This document shows positions 18,616-27,342 of a stretch of 64,000 bases of DNA, one piece after another (within the stretch, counting starts at the first letter, position 1; the number at the start of each line of letters is the position of its first letter). The translations under genes and the position numbers were made by a program. Below the pieces are notes generated by a model that was not told the origin of the DNA, made no database searches, and worked only from the letters and a program-made list of their open reading frames with translations. The DNA lies in NCBI GenBank assembly GCA_965221405.1, contig CBDCSE010000002.1, positions 1,798,001 through 1,862,000 of the forward strand, written 5' to 3'. Origin of the DNA: JAPOUP01 sp965221405. Its GTDB lineage: Bacteria > Pseudomonadota > Alphaproteobacteria > Rhodobacterales > Rhodobacteraceae.

Positions 18616-19428
18616 CTATCTTTCCCGTGAGGATTTCCGATTCCGTATCGCCAGTTCCGATGCCAGCGCCCTGTAGGCCTCGCTTCCCTTGGAGTCCGGA
18701 TCATATTCCAGTACCGGAATGGCGTGTGATGGCGCTTCACCGAGACGGACGTTTCTCGGAATCACGGTCCGGAACACGATCTCACCAAGGTTCTCGCGCG
18801 CATCGGCCTCCACCTGCCGTGACAGTCTGTTACGCCTGTCAACCATTGTCATCAACACGCCTTCGATTCTCAGATCCGGATTGGCGGAGCCACGGATCTC
18901 CCGAACCGTAAGGAGGAGCTGGGACAGACCTTCCAGAGCGTAGAATTCAGATTGCAGTGGAACAAGTACCGAATCCGCGGCAATGAGCCCGTTCACCGTC
19001 AACAGGCCCAACGATGGAGGACAATCGATCAATACGAAATCATAACCGGCTTCGCTCATCTCCGCCCGCCGCAGCGCATGGCGAAGCAGGACACTCCGGT
19101 CCTTTTTCGCGCTGAGGTCAAGGTCGGCGGAACTCAGGTCAGTCGTCGCCGGAATGACAGCGAGCCCGTTTACCCCGGTTCCATGAACGACATCCCGTAC
19201 CGGTAGGCCCTCCATAAGAAGATCGTAACTTGTAAGATTACGATCTTCCGAATACAGTCCAAGGCCGGTTGAGGCGTTTCCCTGCGGATCTATGTCAACA
19301 AGAAGAATCCCGTAACCGGCTTCCGCCAGCGCCGCGCCGAGATTGATTGCGGTCGTCGTCTTGCCAACGCCACCCTTCTGGTTGGCAAGGGCAATGATTT
19401 TCGGTCTTGCTGATTCCCTGTCAGCCAA
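18616..19428 (-). CDS. parA: Chromosome partitioning ATPase ParA
   Basis: Walker-type ATPase that moves ParB-parS complexes to the cell pole. The deviant Walker A KGGVGKTT with signature Lys is at residues 18-25. LVDIDPQGNASTGLG, DFVLIDCPPSLGLLTVNGL and the VIPRNVRLGEAPSHA region complete the family pattern. 270 residues. Overlaps rsmG by 8 bases and precedes parB. Confidence 0.96.
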   Translation of the reverse strand: MADRESARPKIIALANQKGGVGKTTTAINLGAALAEAGYGILLVDIDPQGNASTGLGLYSEDRNLTSYDLLMEGLPVRDVVHGTGVNGLAVIPATTDLSSADLDLSAKKDRSVLLRHALRRAEMSEAGYDFVLIDCPPSLGLLTVNGLIAADSVLVPLQSEFYALEGLSQLLLTVREIRGSANPDLRIEGVLMTMVDRRNRLSRQVEADARENLGEIVFRTVIPRNVRLGEAPSHAIPVLEYDPDSKGSEAYRALASELAIRNRKSSRER

Positions 19429-20068
19429 TGTCGAGATCCCTTATCTGAAGTATGAAGGATCCCGGACTCGAAATGCTGGGATGACGCTCGATCCCGAAGC
19501 GCCAGATTTCGAGAGCCGCTTCGATTTCCGCGGGAGCGCGTGCGCCCTTGTGGAGCACAGCGGTGCCCGTTTCCGAAATATGGCGATGAACGAAGCCAAG
19601 AAGCCGCGGCAGCGGCGCCAGAGCCCGCGCGGATACACACTCGGCATTCTGCGGCCGGACATCCTCAATTCTCCGCGAATGCACGTCGATCGGGATTTCA
19701 AGGTTTCGGGAAAGGGTACGGATGAATTCGCATTTTCTCATGTCGCTATCAATGCAGGTCACATGAACCCGAGGCGAGAACTCCAGGGCGAGGATCGCAA
19801 CGACCGCTCCCGGAAAACCGCCCCCGGATCCGAGATCGGTCCAACGACCCGGATCCTGCGCCGCGATGTCCTGCGCCGCGATGAAATATGCCTGCGCGGA
19901 ATCGGTGAAATGACGGCTCCATAAAGTCGGGAGGGTTGCGGCCGAAACCAGGTTGATCGCCGGATTCCATTTCCTCAAAAGATCGTCATAGAGACGCAGT
20001 CGATCCATTGTTTCACGTGAAACATTGAACCTCTTTTGGAACTCGTCGGCTCCAGCCAAATTCCTCAC
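19421..20068 (-). CDS. rsmG: 16S rRNA (guanine-527-N7) methyltransferase RsmG
   Basis: Methylates G527 of 16S rRNA with SAM. The SAM-binding motif DLGSGGGFPG is at residues 78-87, preceded by RKWNPAINLVSA and SRHFTDSAQ, and followed by a catalytic-region VSARALAPLPRLL. The NVSRETM stretch at residues 15-21 is encoded by the parS site. 215 residues. mnmG-rsmG-parA-parB overlap or nearly touch and are probably one operon. Confidence 0.95.
   Translation of the reverse strand: MRNLAGADEFQKRFNVSRETMDRLRLYDDLLRKWNPAINLVSAATLPTLWSRHFTDSAQAYFIAAQDIAAQDPGRWTDLGSGGGFPGAVVAILALEFSPRVHVTCIDSDMRKCEFIRTLSRNLEIPIDVHSRRIEDVRPQNAECVSARALAPLPRLLGFVHRHISETGTAVLHKGARAPAEIEAALEIWRFGIERHPSISSPGSFILQIRDLDIG
20009..20024. 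promoter_or_regulatory. parS centromere site 1 (inside rsmG)
   Basis: TGTTTCACGTGAAACA, a perfect 16-bp palindrome identical to the bacterial parS consensus. It encodes part of NVSRET in rsmG. ParB from the neighbouring operon should bind here. Confidence 0.95.
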
Positions 20069-21942
20069 GCTGATTTCCGTCCATCGATCTGCCGGATCCC
20101 CACCAGAATGAGCGTCAGGGCCGCCGGGGTCATTCCCTCGATCCGGGATGCCTGCCCGAGCGACACCGGTTGGATATGGCGGAGCTTCTCCCTGATCTCG
20201 TTCGAAATTCCTGAAATTCCGCCGAAGTCGAAGTCAGGCGGAATTTCCAGCTCCTCGTCGCGTGAGAGGGATGCGATTTCCTGTTTCTGCCGGTCAATGT
20301 AGCTGGAATAGAGCGCGTCCCGTTCGACCTGCCGCCGTATGGAATGGCCGAATCTCTCAAGAAGCGGATCAAGGACAACAAGATCGCTGTAAGACACGCT
20401 TGGGAATGAAAGCAGATCCATACAGGTTCTTCGCTTTCCGTCCTCCCTGACCCTGAAGCCTGCATCGGCCAGTTCCTTGGGTGAATACGCGCGCGCCGTC
20501 AGCGCATTCCTGCAGCACTCGATACGATCCATTTTCTTCCTGAACGCATCCAGCCGTCCGGTGCCGACACACCCGATGGTTTCACCGAGCGGCGTTAGCC
20601 GCTGGTCAGCGTTGTCAGCGCGAAGTGACAGCCGGTACTCCGCCCGGGATGTGAACATACGATACGGCTCGCTGACACCCTGGGTGATAAGGTCGTCGAT
20701 CAGGACTCCAATATATGAGGTCGTGCGCGGAAAGAGCACCGGCTCCGAATCCCGGGCCTTCATGGCGGCGTTGAGGCCAGCGACCAGACCCTGGGCCGCC
20801 GCTTCCTCGTAGCCGGTCGTTCCATTGATCTGGCCTGCGAGAAACAATCCGCGCACGCCCCTGAGCTCAAGCGTCGGTTTCAGGAACCGTGGATCCATGT
20901 AATCGTATTCGATGGCGTAGCCTGGCTGGAGGATCCGTGCGCTCTCGAGACCCCGGATCGAAGCGACATAGGCTTCCTGAATATCCGCGGGTAGCGAGGT
21001 GGAAATTCCGTTCGGGTATATGGTCTCGCTGTCAATCCCCTCCGGTTCGAGAAAAATCTGATGTGACTCCTTGTCCGGAAACCTCACCACCTTGTCCTCC
21101 ACCGAGGGACAGTATCTCGGGCCCCGGCCTTCGATGTGGCCACCGTAGATTGCCGATCGATCAAGATTCTTTCGAATGATCTCATGGGTCCGCGTGTTGG
21201 TGTGGGTTATTCCGCACGCGATCTGGGGCGCCGTCGGACGCCGGGACAGAAACGAGAATAACGAGGGCTCCTCGTCACCCGGCTGCATTTCAATCCGGGA
21301 CCAGTCAATCGTCCGGCGATCCAGCCGCGGTGGCGTTCCCGTCTTGAGACGCCCGACGTTAAGGCCAAACGAATCCAGCCGCTCCGCCAGGCGGGTGGCG
21401 GGTCGGTCACCCCATCGTCCCCCCTGGCGCTGGACGTCACCGATATGAATTACGCCACGCAGGAAAGTTCCGGCCGAAAGTACGACGGATACTGCCCGAA
21501 GTTCCAGACCGTCATCGAGTATCACACCTTCCACGCTTTCGCCGCGGACGGAGAGATCGACAACCTCGCCGAAAACCGGCTGAATATTGCATGCCGATGC
21601 GACAGTTTCCGAAACCGCTTTGCCGTAAAGGGTGCGGTCCTCCTGCGCTCTGGGTCCCTGCACGGCGGGACCTTTGCGCCGGTTGAGCAGTCTGAACTGG
21701 ATGCCCGCTCTATCGGCCGCGACTCCCATAACACCGTCAAGCGCATCGATCTCACGGACAAGATGTCCCTTCCCCAACCCACCGATCGCCGGATTGCATG
21801 ACATGACGCCGACATTGGCCGGATCGATCGTGACCAAAGCGGTCCGTGCGCCAAGTCTATGCGCCGCATGGGCCGCCTCCACCCCGGCATGGCCACCACC
21901 GACCACGATCACGTCGAACTGACGGTGTTTCACGTGAAACAT
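20065..21942 (-). CDS. mnmG: tRNA uridine 5-carboxymethylaminomethyl modification enzyme MnmG
   Basis: FAD-dependent partner of MnmE in building cmnm5U34 in tRNA. The dinucleotide fold GGGHAG is at residues 15-20. The signatures GVMSCNPAIGGLGKGHLVREIDALDG, RLKTGTPPR, HIEGRGPRYCPS and GQINGTTGYEEAAAQG are all present. ATG 21942 gives MFHVKH, the usual start, encoded by the second parS; GAGGGA lies directly ahead. 625 residues. Four bases downstream of mnmE. Confidence 0.96.
   Translation of the reverse strand: MFHVKHRQFDVIVVGGGHAGVEAAHAAHRLGARTALVTIDPANVGVMSCNPAIGGLGKGHLVREIDALDGVMGVAADRAGIQFRLLNRRKGPAVQGPRAQEDRTLYGKAVSETVASACNIQPVFGEVVDLSVRGESVEGVILDDGLELRAVSVVLSAGTFLRGVIHIGDVQRQGGRWGDRPATRLAERLDSFGLNVGRLKTGTPPRLDRRTIDWSRIEMQPGDEEPSLFSFLSRRPTAPQIACGITHTNTRTHEIIRKNLDRSAIYGGHIEGRGPRYCPSVEDKVVRFPDKESHQIFLEPEGIDSETIYPNGISTSLPADIQEAYVASIRGLESARILQPGYAIEYDYMDPRFLKPTLELRGVRGLFLAGQINGTTGYEEAAAQGLVAGLNAAMKARDSEPVLFPRTTSYIGVLIDDLITQGVSEPYRMFTSRAEYRLSLRADNADQRLTPLGETIGCVGTGRLDAFRKKMDRIECCRNALTARAYSPKELADAGFRVREDGKRRTCMDLLSFPSVSYSDLVVLDPLLERFGHSIRRQVERDALYSSYIDRQKQEIASLSRDEELEIPPDFDFGGISGISNEIREKLRHIQPVSLGQASRIEGMTPAALTLILVGIRQIDGRKSA
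21926..21941. promoter_or_regulatory. parS centromere site 2 (start of mnmG)
   Basis: A second perfect TGTTTCACGTGAAACA, covering codons 1-6 of mnmG (MFHVKH). Spacing to site 1 is about 1.9 kb. Clustering next to parAB and close to the candidate oriC is typical. Confidence 0.95.
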
Positions 21943-21946
21943 TCCC

Positions 21947-23242
21947 TCACTTACCAATACAGAACCGCGAGAATATCTCCTCCAGTATATCCTCAACACC
22001 TGTTCTGCCAACAACGGAATCGAGCGCTCGTATCGCTTTCCTGATCTCCTCCGCCGCTATCTCGACGCGGGCCGGACCCGGGGAAATCTCGGCGAGCGCG
22101 GCCTCAATACAAATCACTGCAGTCCCGAGTGAAACGCTGTGTCTTTCCCTAACCGCATTTCCGATGCCGGAGATTCTGGTTTCAAGGATACCCGAAATCC
22201 TGGCGATGAGTCCGTCAACTCCCTTACCGGTCAGGCCGGATACACCGTCCGGCCGCCGGTTCACATCAGCTTTGCCGCCGACGGTTATGTCATGCTCCTT
22301 GACCAGGGATTCATCGATGGACCCATCAACTTCTCCATCCTCCATGAGGAACACCCGGAGATCTGCCCGGGCGGCACGCTCCTTCGACCGCTCGATTCCA
22401 ATCCTTTCAATCCTCTCGCCACCATGCCTGAGGCCAGCCGTATCAAGGAACGTGACGGGTAATCCACCGATGTCCATATGAACTTCAATCACGTCCCGTG
22501 TCGTTCCGGCCAGTTCGGAGGTGATCGCCGCCTCACGACCCGCCAAACAGTTGAGGAGGGTCGATTTCCCGACATTTGGGGCACCGATGATCGCGACCTC
22601 GAATCCACCACGGAGTCTCTCGGCGACTGAAGCGCCCGCAATCTCCTTTTCCAGATCCTTCCGCAGCGATATCAGAATGTGCGTGACCTCGGGAAAGACA
22701 TCTTCCGGAATATCCTGATCGGCGAAATCGATGATCGCTGTCACAAGAGCTGCCGCGCGGACCAGTTGGTCCCGCCAAACCTGCACCATTCTGCCCAGCT
22801 GCCCGGAATAGACACCCATCGCCTGCCGACGCTGCGCCTCCGTTTCCGCCTCTACCAGATCGGCAAGTCCTTCCACCTGTGACAGGTCCAGACGATCGTT
22901 TTCAAGTGCCCGACGGGTGAATTCGCCGGGTTCCGCAGGCCGCAGCCCCTCAAGCTCACCAAGTGCCCGCAAAACACCAGCAGAGGTTGCCGCTCCGCTA
23001 TGTATATGAAATTCAACTACATTCTCACCGGTAAAGCTGGCACCTTCTTTGAAAGCCAGCACAAGGGCCTCGTCCAGGATACCACCATCGGAACCCCGCA
23101 GAATGCGAACTCCCGCCACCCGCCAGTTCGGCAAGGATCCGGCCAGGCACCGACCCGCCTCAAGGGCGCGCGAACCTGACACCCTTATGACCGCCACGCC
23201 AGCCTTGCCGGGTGCGGAGGCCTGGGCATAGATTGTATCCAT
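21947..23242 (-). CDS. mnmE: tRNA modification GTPase MnmE
   Basis: GTPase that works with MnmG on wobble uridine. The N-terminal folate-binding domain has GENVVEFHIHSG and EPGEFTRRALENDRLDL. The G domain has G1 GAPNVGKST (220-228), TSELAGTTRD and DTAG (267-270). The family C-terminus CIGK with the conserved Cys is intact. 431 residues. Sits four bases upstream of mnmG and 22 bases after rho. Confidence 0.96.
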   Translation of the reverse strand: MDTIYAQASAPGKAGVAVIRVSGSRALEAGRCLAGSLPNWRVAGVRILRGSDGGILDEALVLAFKEGASFTGENVVEFHIHSGAATSAGVLRALGELEGLRPAEPGEFTRRALENDRLDLSQVEGLADLVEAETEAQRRQAMGVYSGQLGRMVQVWRDQLVRAAALVTAIIDFADQDIPEDVFPEVTHILISLRKDLEKEIAGASVAERLRGGFEVAIIGAPNVGKSTLLNCLAGREAAITSELAGTTRDVIEVHMDIGGLPVTFLDTAGLRHGGERIERIGIERSKERAARADLRVFLMEDGEVDGSIDESLVKEHDITVGGKADVNRRPDGVSGLTGKGVDGLIARISGILETRISGIGNAVRERHSVSLGTAVICIEAALAEISPGPARVEIAAEEIRKAIRALDSVVGRTGVEDILEEIFSRFCIGK

Positions 23243-23264
23243 GACTTCAAGCCAGTGGTGCGCC

Positions 23265-24536
23265 TCACGCGTTCATCGAATCGAAGAAATCGGAATTCGT
23301 CTTTGTCTGCTTCAGCTTGGACAGGAGAAACTCGATCGCGTCGGTGGTTCCCATTGGATTCAGGATGCGGCGAAGAACAAACGTCTTCTGAAGGTCGGCT
23401 CGATCGACGAGAAGATCCTCTTTCCTCGTTCCGGACTTGAGGATGTCTATTGATGGATATACCCGTTTGTCGGCAACCTTTCGATCAAGTACGATCTCGC
23501 TGTTGCCGGTGCCTTTGAATTCCTCGAAAATCACCTCGTCCATCCTGCTGCCCGTATCGATCAGGGCGGTCGCGATAATCGTTAGGGATCCACCTTCCTC
23601 GATGTTGCGCGCCGCGCCAAAGAAACGTTTCGGACGCTGGAGCGCATTTGCGTCGACTCCGCCGGTAAGAACCTTGCCTGAAGACGGAACCACGGTATTG
23701 AAGGCTCTTCCAAGCCGTGTGATGGAATCCAGAAGAATCACCACATCCCGCCTGTGTTCGATAAGTCTCTTGGCTTTCTCAATGACCATATCGCTGACCG
23801 CTACGTGTCGCGTGGCCGGCTCGTCGAAAGTTGAGGAAATCACCTCGCCCTTGACGGATCGCTGCATGTCCGTGACTTCCTCGGGACGCTCATCGATCAG
23901 TAACACGATCAGATAGCATTCTGGATGATTGGCTTCGATGGAATGGGCGATATTCTGCAGAAGTACGGTTTTTCCGGTCCGTGGAGGCGCAACTATAAGA
24001 CAGCGTTGGCCTTTGCCGATCGGTGCGACAAGATCGATAACGCGGGCTGATCGATCCTTGATGGTCGGGTCCTCTATTTCCATCTTCAGGCGCTGGTCGG
24101 GATAAAGCGGCGTCAGATTGTCGAACGCAACCTTGTGACGAGCCCGATCCGGCTCCTCAAAGTTGATTTCCTCGGCTTTGGTCAATCCAAAGTAGCGCTC
24201 GCTCTCTTCTGGTGCCCGAATCATCCCCGCTACCGTATCCCCGGTGCGTAGACTGTGCTGCCTGATCATATCAGGAGAAACGTAGATGTCGTCAGGCCCA
24301 GGCAGATAGTTGGCTTCCGGAGATCTGAGAAAGCCAAATCCATCCTGAAGAACCTCCAGGACACCATCGCCACCGATCTCCCAGCCATCCTCAGCCTGTT
24401 CCTTGAGGATCTGGAACATCATATCGCCTTTACGCATGGTTGATGCGTTTTCGATCTCCAGTTCCTCGGCCATCGCCAGTAGATCCTTCGGGCTCTTGGC
24501 CTTGAGATCGGCGAGATTCAGTCGTTCTTTGCTCAT
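23265..24536 (-). CDS. rho: Transcription termination factor Rho
   Basis: Hexameric RNA helicase that ends transcripts. The RNA-binding OSB domain has GVLEVLQDGFGFLRSPEANYLPGPDDIYVS. The ATPase core has Walker A APPRTGKT (183-190), LIVLLIDERPEEVTDM, the Q-loop/R-loop segments and NPMGTTDAIEFLL at the end. 423 residues. The 294-base gap to hemJ probably contains the promoter; no clear -35/-10 pair was identified there. Confidence 0.97.
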   Translation of the reverse strand: MSKERLNLADLKAKSPKDLLAMAEELEIENASTMRKGDMMFQILKEQAEDGWEIGGDGVLEVLQDGFGFLRSPEANYLPGPDDIYVSPDMIRQHSLRTGDTVAGMIRAPEESERYFGLTKAEEINFEEPDRARHKVAFDNLTPLYPDQRLKMEIEDPTIKDRSARVIDLVAPIGKGQRCLIVAPPRTGKTVLLQNIAHSIEANHPECYLIVLLIDERPEEVTDMQRSVKGEVISSTFDEPATRHVAVSDMVIEKAKRLIEHRRDVVILLDSITRLGRAFNTVVPSSGKVLTGGVDANALQRPKRFFGAARNIEEGGSLTIIATALIDTGSRMDEVIFEEFKGTGNSEIVLDRKVADKRVYPSIDILKSGTRKEDLLVDRADLQKTFVLRRILNPMGTTDAIEFLLSKLKQTKTNSDFFDSMNA

Positions 24537-24830
24537 AACAATATCCTTGCGCCGGGCACGATGAACCCGGGTTTCTGGTCATAATCAGGGATGAATCACG
24601 ACCGAACGGCCGGATGGCGTCCCATTATCCGGCGATTGGATTACTGTCAATCCTCGAGAGAGGCATTTGCGCTTCAGCGTTTTTTCGAGGACCGCGGAAT
24701 TGAACGGATTGCGTCTGCCCTTGTCTTTACCCGCAGCCCGTCTTATTTTTCTCTGGGGCGTCCATTCAATCCCTTACCGATGAACGGTCCTGAGCCAGCC
24801 AGAAATCAACTTTCATCCAATAAGGCTCCA

Positions 24831-25283
24831 TCAGAACGGCTTTACCACGACAGATACGACTATCAGGATAACCAAGATAGTGGGAACCTCATTCATAAAC
24901 CTGTAATGGCGTTCCGTTCGTTCGTTCGTTCCCGCGGAAAACTCCTTCCTTCGCATGGCGAGCCAATGATGAAACCAAGTCATTGCGAGTACACCCGAAA
25001 CCTTGATCCAAGGCCATAGAGCTGACCAGTCCACTGTGCCTGGAGTGATCGCCAAGATAATCCCGAATACCCAGGTCGCAACCATCGCAGGATTCATAAT
25101 GGCATGTAAAAGCCGCCGTTCCATGGTGATGAGCATCTGGTCGGTGACGCCATTTCGATACAATGTGGACGCATGGTATACGAATAGTCTCGGGAGATAG
25201 AACAATCCCGCCATCCAGGAAATTACCGAAATCACATGAAATGCCCTTACCCACGGGTAAACGGTGAAGAGTACGTTTTCCAT
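24831..25283 (-). CDS. hemJ: Protoporphyrinogen IX oxidase HemJ
   Basis: Membrane heme-biosynthesis enzyme. Four hydrophobic helices are seen. The conserved His is in WVRAFHVISVISWMAGLFYLPRLF (about residue 16), and GVTDQMLITMERRLLHAIMNPAM and WPWIKVSGVLAMTWFHHWLA are family segments. 150 residues. The start codon lies just four bases from the end of an IS30 element (25288), so the native upstream region has been replaced. Any transcript must start inside the IS or just at its edge. Confidence 0.92.
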   Translation of the reverse strand: MENVLFTVYPWVRAFHVISVISWMAGLFYLPRLFVYHASTLYRNGVTDQMLITMERRLLHAIMNPAMVATWVFGIILAITPGTVDWSALWPWIKVSGVLAMTWFHHWLAMRRKEFSAGTNERTERHYRFMNEVPTILVILIVVSVVVKPF

Positions 25284-25407
25284 AAGACCCCCGTTCCACA
25301 GTGAGGTGCAACACCCGATGTGGGTGAATCACAGCTGAGGCAACGCATGATGTTGCGAATCGGTCGGATGGCGGCGACAGTCCCTTCGTTGCGGGAAGGA
25401 GACTGTC

Positions 25408-26573
25408 ATGCCCGAGGGCCAGCGCCACCTGACCCACCCCGGGAGATGCCAGATCCACGCCCTAAGGAAAAGCGGTCTTTCTGACGGGGCGATCGCCCGC
25501 CAGCTGGGGCGCGACCGCACGACGGTCTGGCGCGAGGTGCGCCGGAACCCGGGAGAGCGCGCCTGCCGCCACGCCCGGGCGCAGCGGAGGTCCGAGGCGC
25601 GGCGCCGCGCCGCCCCGTCGGTGCCCAGCAGGATGACGCCGGAGCCGGTGGCTCTGGTGGAGGGGCGGCTGGCCGAGGGCTGGAGCCCGGCGCGGGTCGC
25701 CGGGCGCCTCCGGAAGGAGGGCCGCCCGGTGGCGGGGCGCCAGTGGACATGCCGGCACGTCCAAGCCGACCGCAGGGCCGGGGGCGGGCTGTGGCGGCAC
25801 CTGCGCCGCCGTGGCAGGAGGCCGAACCGCAGGGGCGGCGCCCACGCGGGCCGGGGCCACATCCCGGAGCGCCCGGCGCTGGTGGAGGGGCGGCTGGCCG
25901 AGGGCTGGAGCCCGGCGCGGGTCGCCGGGCGCCTCCGGAAGGAGGGCCGCCCGGTGGCGGGGCGCCAATGGACATGCCGGCACGTCCAAGCCGACCGCAG
26001 GGCCGGGGGCGGGCTGTGGCGGCACCTGCGCCGCCGTGGCAGGAGGCCGAACCGCAGGGGCGGCGCCCACGCGGGCCGGGGCCACATCCCGGAGCGCCCG
26101 GCGCTGGTGGAGGGGAGGGCGCGGGTCGGCGACCGGGAGGCGGACACGAATCAACGGCAAGGGCACCGGCGGGGCCGTGGTGTCGCTGGTGGACAGGGCG
26201 TTGAGATACACGCTCCTGCGGAGGCCCGGCAGCAGGACCGCGGACGCGGTCGGCGCGGCCATGACGCGCATGCTGGGCTCCCTTCCCGTCCACACGGTCA
26301 CGGCCGACAGCGGCAGGGAGTTCGCGGACCACGCCCGCGTCTCGGCGGCGCTGGGCGCGGATTTCCTGTTCGTGCGGCCCTACCACTCGTGGGAGCGCGG
26401 CCCGACCGGGCACACCAACGGTGGTGAGGGGATACCTGCCGAAGGGCACGGACTTCCGGAAAGTGGCGGACGCGGAGGTGAGGGCCGTGCAGGACCGCCT
26501 GAACGGGCGTCCGCGCAGGGTCCTGGGCTACCTGACGCCGGCGGAGGCGTTCCTGCGGGCGCGGCCTCCCTGA
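25408..26573 (+). pseudogene. IS30 transposase, duplicated and frameshifted
   Basis: Begins MPEGQRHLTHPGRCQIHAL with an HTH (SDGAIARQLGRDRTTVWREV) as in IS30 transposases. The segment LVEGRLAEGWSPARVAGRL to AGRGHIPERPA (75 codons) is then present twice in tandem. After ARVGDREADT the frame shifts; homology resumes as GAVVSLVDRA, MTRMLGSLPVHTVTADSG, RPYHSWERGPTGHTNG. It shifts again before the ending LTPAEAFLRARPP at 26573. The DDE residues are spread over different frames, so the product is not expected to work. Confidence 0.8.
25656..26105 (+). repeat. 225-bp exact-frame tandem duplication in the IS30 gene
   Basis: Two head-to-tail units of 225 bases (25656-25880 and 25881-26105), almost identical by eye (for example CAG versus CAA near 25743 and 25968). 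The motif GGTGGAGGGG recurs at 25656, 25881 and 26106. The intact relative at 38630 has only one unit. Confidence 0.85.
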
Positions 26574-26782
26574 GGAAAGCCCCGGACGGATCGTCCCCCA
26601 CGCGCCGCGGGCCGTCCCCGGAGACGCCGGTTAGGCTCGGATACAAAGGGACCGAGCCATTTCCGTGCGGAATCGGAGGGGTCGGAGGGCGCGGAAAGCG
26701 TACCGCCGGGCCCTTTCCTCCGCTCGGGCCAGTCCCTCGCTCCGGGAAGGGCCCGGTGTTGCGCTTCGGAGTGGCGCCGGGG

Positions 26783-27101
26783 AGAGGAAACTCCCGTGAA
26801 ATACATCCTAAACTATATCAGGAATATAAAAGAAAGATGAAGATGTTAGGGCTGTGAGTAACTTCAATTAAATTTTTTTCCACAGATTTATCCTCTGGAC
26901 ACATATCATTCCCTAATCGATATCATATGTATAATTTCATTTACGATCAGTATGATACAGATATTTTTTTCGCGTTGACCGTATTGGATGCCATGATATT
27001 CCCAAAGTGATGGAGTGATCTGTCCACACTGGAAAGAAAGTGAATGGGTTGAGACTTATTGCCGTCCAGGTCGGTGACAGCGATACAACCATCTGTTAAG
27101 C
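26783..27101. other. Candidate chromosomal replication origin (oriC)
   Basis: A strikingly AT-rich stretch in an otherwise GC-rich window, placed exactly where alphaproteobacterial oriC usually lies, between rho/hemJ and maf/aroE. DnaA-box-like sequences (consensus TTATCCACA): TTTTCCACA 26876-26884, TTATCCTCT 26888-26896, CTGTCCACA 27020-27028, with TTACCCACG 27108-27116 and TTTTCCACG 27130-27138 just beyond. T/A runs at 26870-26880 and 26965-26972 could be unwinding elements. Position, AT-richness and boxes agree; origin activity itself is inference. Confidence 0.65.
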
Positions 27102-27305
27102 ATGATCTTACCCACGTACCTTTCGCGACTTTTCCACGGGCTTACCAATTTGCCGCAAAGTCTTATTCTCGCGTCCGGATCACTTGCGCACCAGTCAATT
27201 CCGCGCCACACCGGTTCGAAAATCGCGGTCGAGCTGGCCAGACGCAAAGATTTTGCCGTGGCCGAGTGCGATCATTTCAGCATAATCGGCTTGCCGCCGA
27301 TTTAA
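27102..27305 (+). pseudogene. maf: maf relic (nucleotide pyrophosphatase), shortened
   Basis: A 67-codon frame that contains SLILASGS, the start of Maf proteins, and near its end AECDHFSIIGLPPI, like the Maf C-terminus (GDYFTILGLPL). About 110-130 middle residues with the catalytic Asp are missing. maf normally occupies this slot between oriC and aroE in alphaproteobacteria. I read it as an internally deleted gene; the two similarity blocks are short, so this is moderately certain. Confidence 0.5.
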
Positions 27306-27342
27306 GTCATGACATATCTCGTGGGCAGGGGTTGGTTTCAGG

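Larger units (their letters stand above)
25288..26782 (+). mobile_element. IS30-family element between hemJ and oriC
   Basis: Imperfect terminal inverted repeats: the left end starts CCCCCGTTCCACAGTG at 25288 and the right end finishes GAGTGGCGCCGGGG at 26782. The bases AGA occur on both outer sides (25285-25287 and 26783-26785), consistent with a 3-bp target duplication. It is longer than usual IS30 (about 1.5 kb) because its transposase contains a 225-bp tandem duplication. A related intact transposase is at 38630-39589, and fragments occur at 42027-42562 and 47929-47953. Confidence 0.75.

Noticed and set aside
25656..26105. CRISPR-like repeat array
   Set aside because: Two long coding units with no spacers; it is a tandem duplication inside a transposase.
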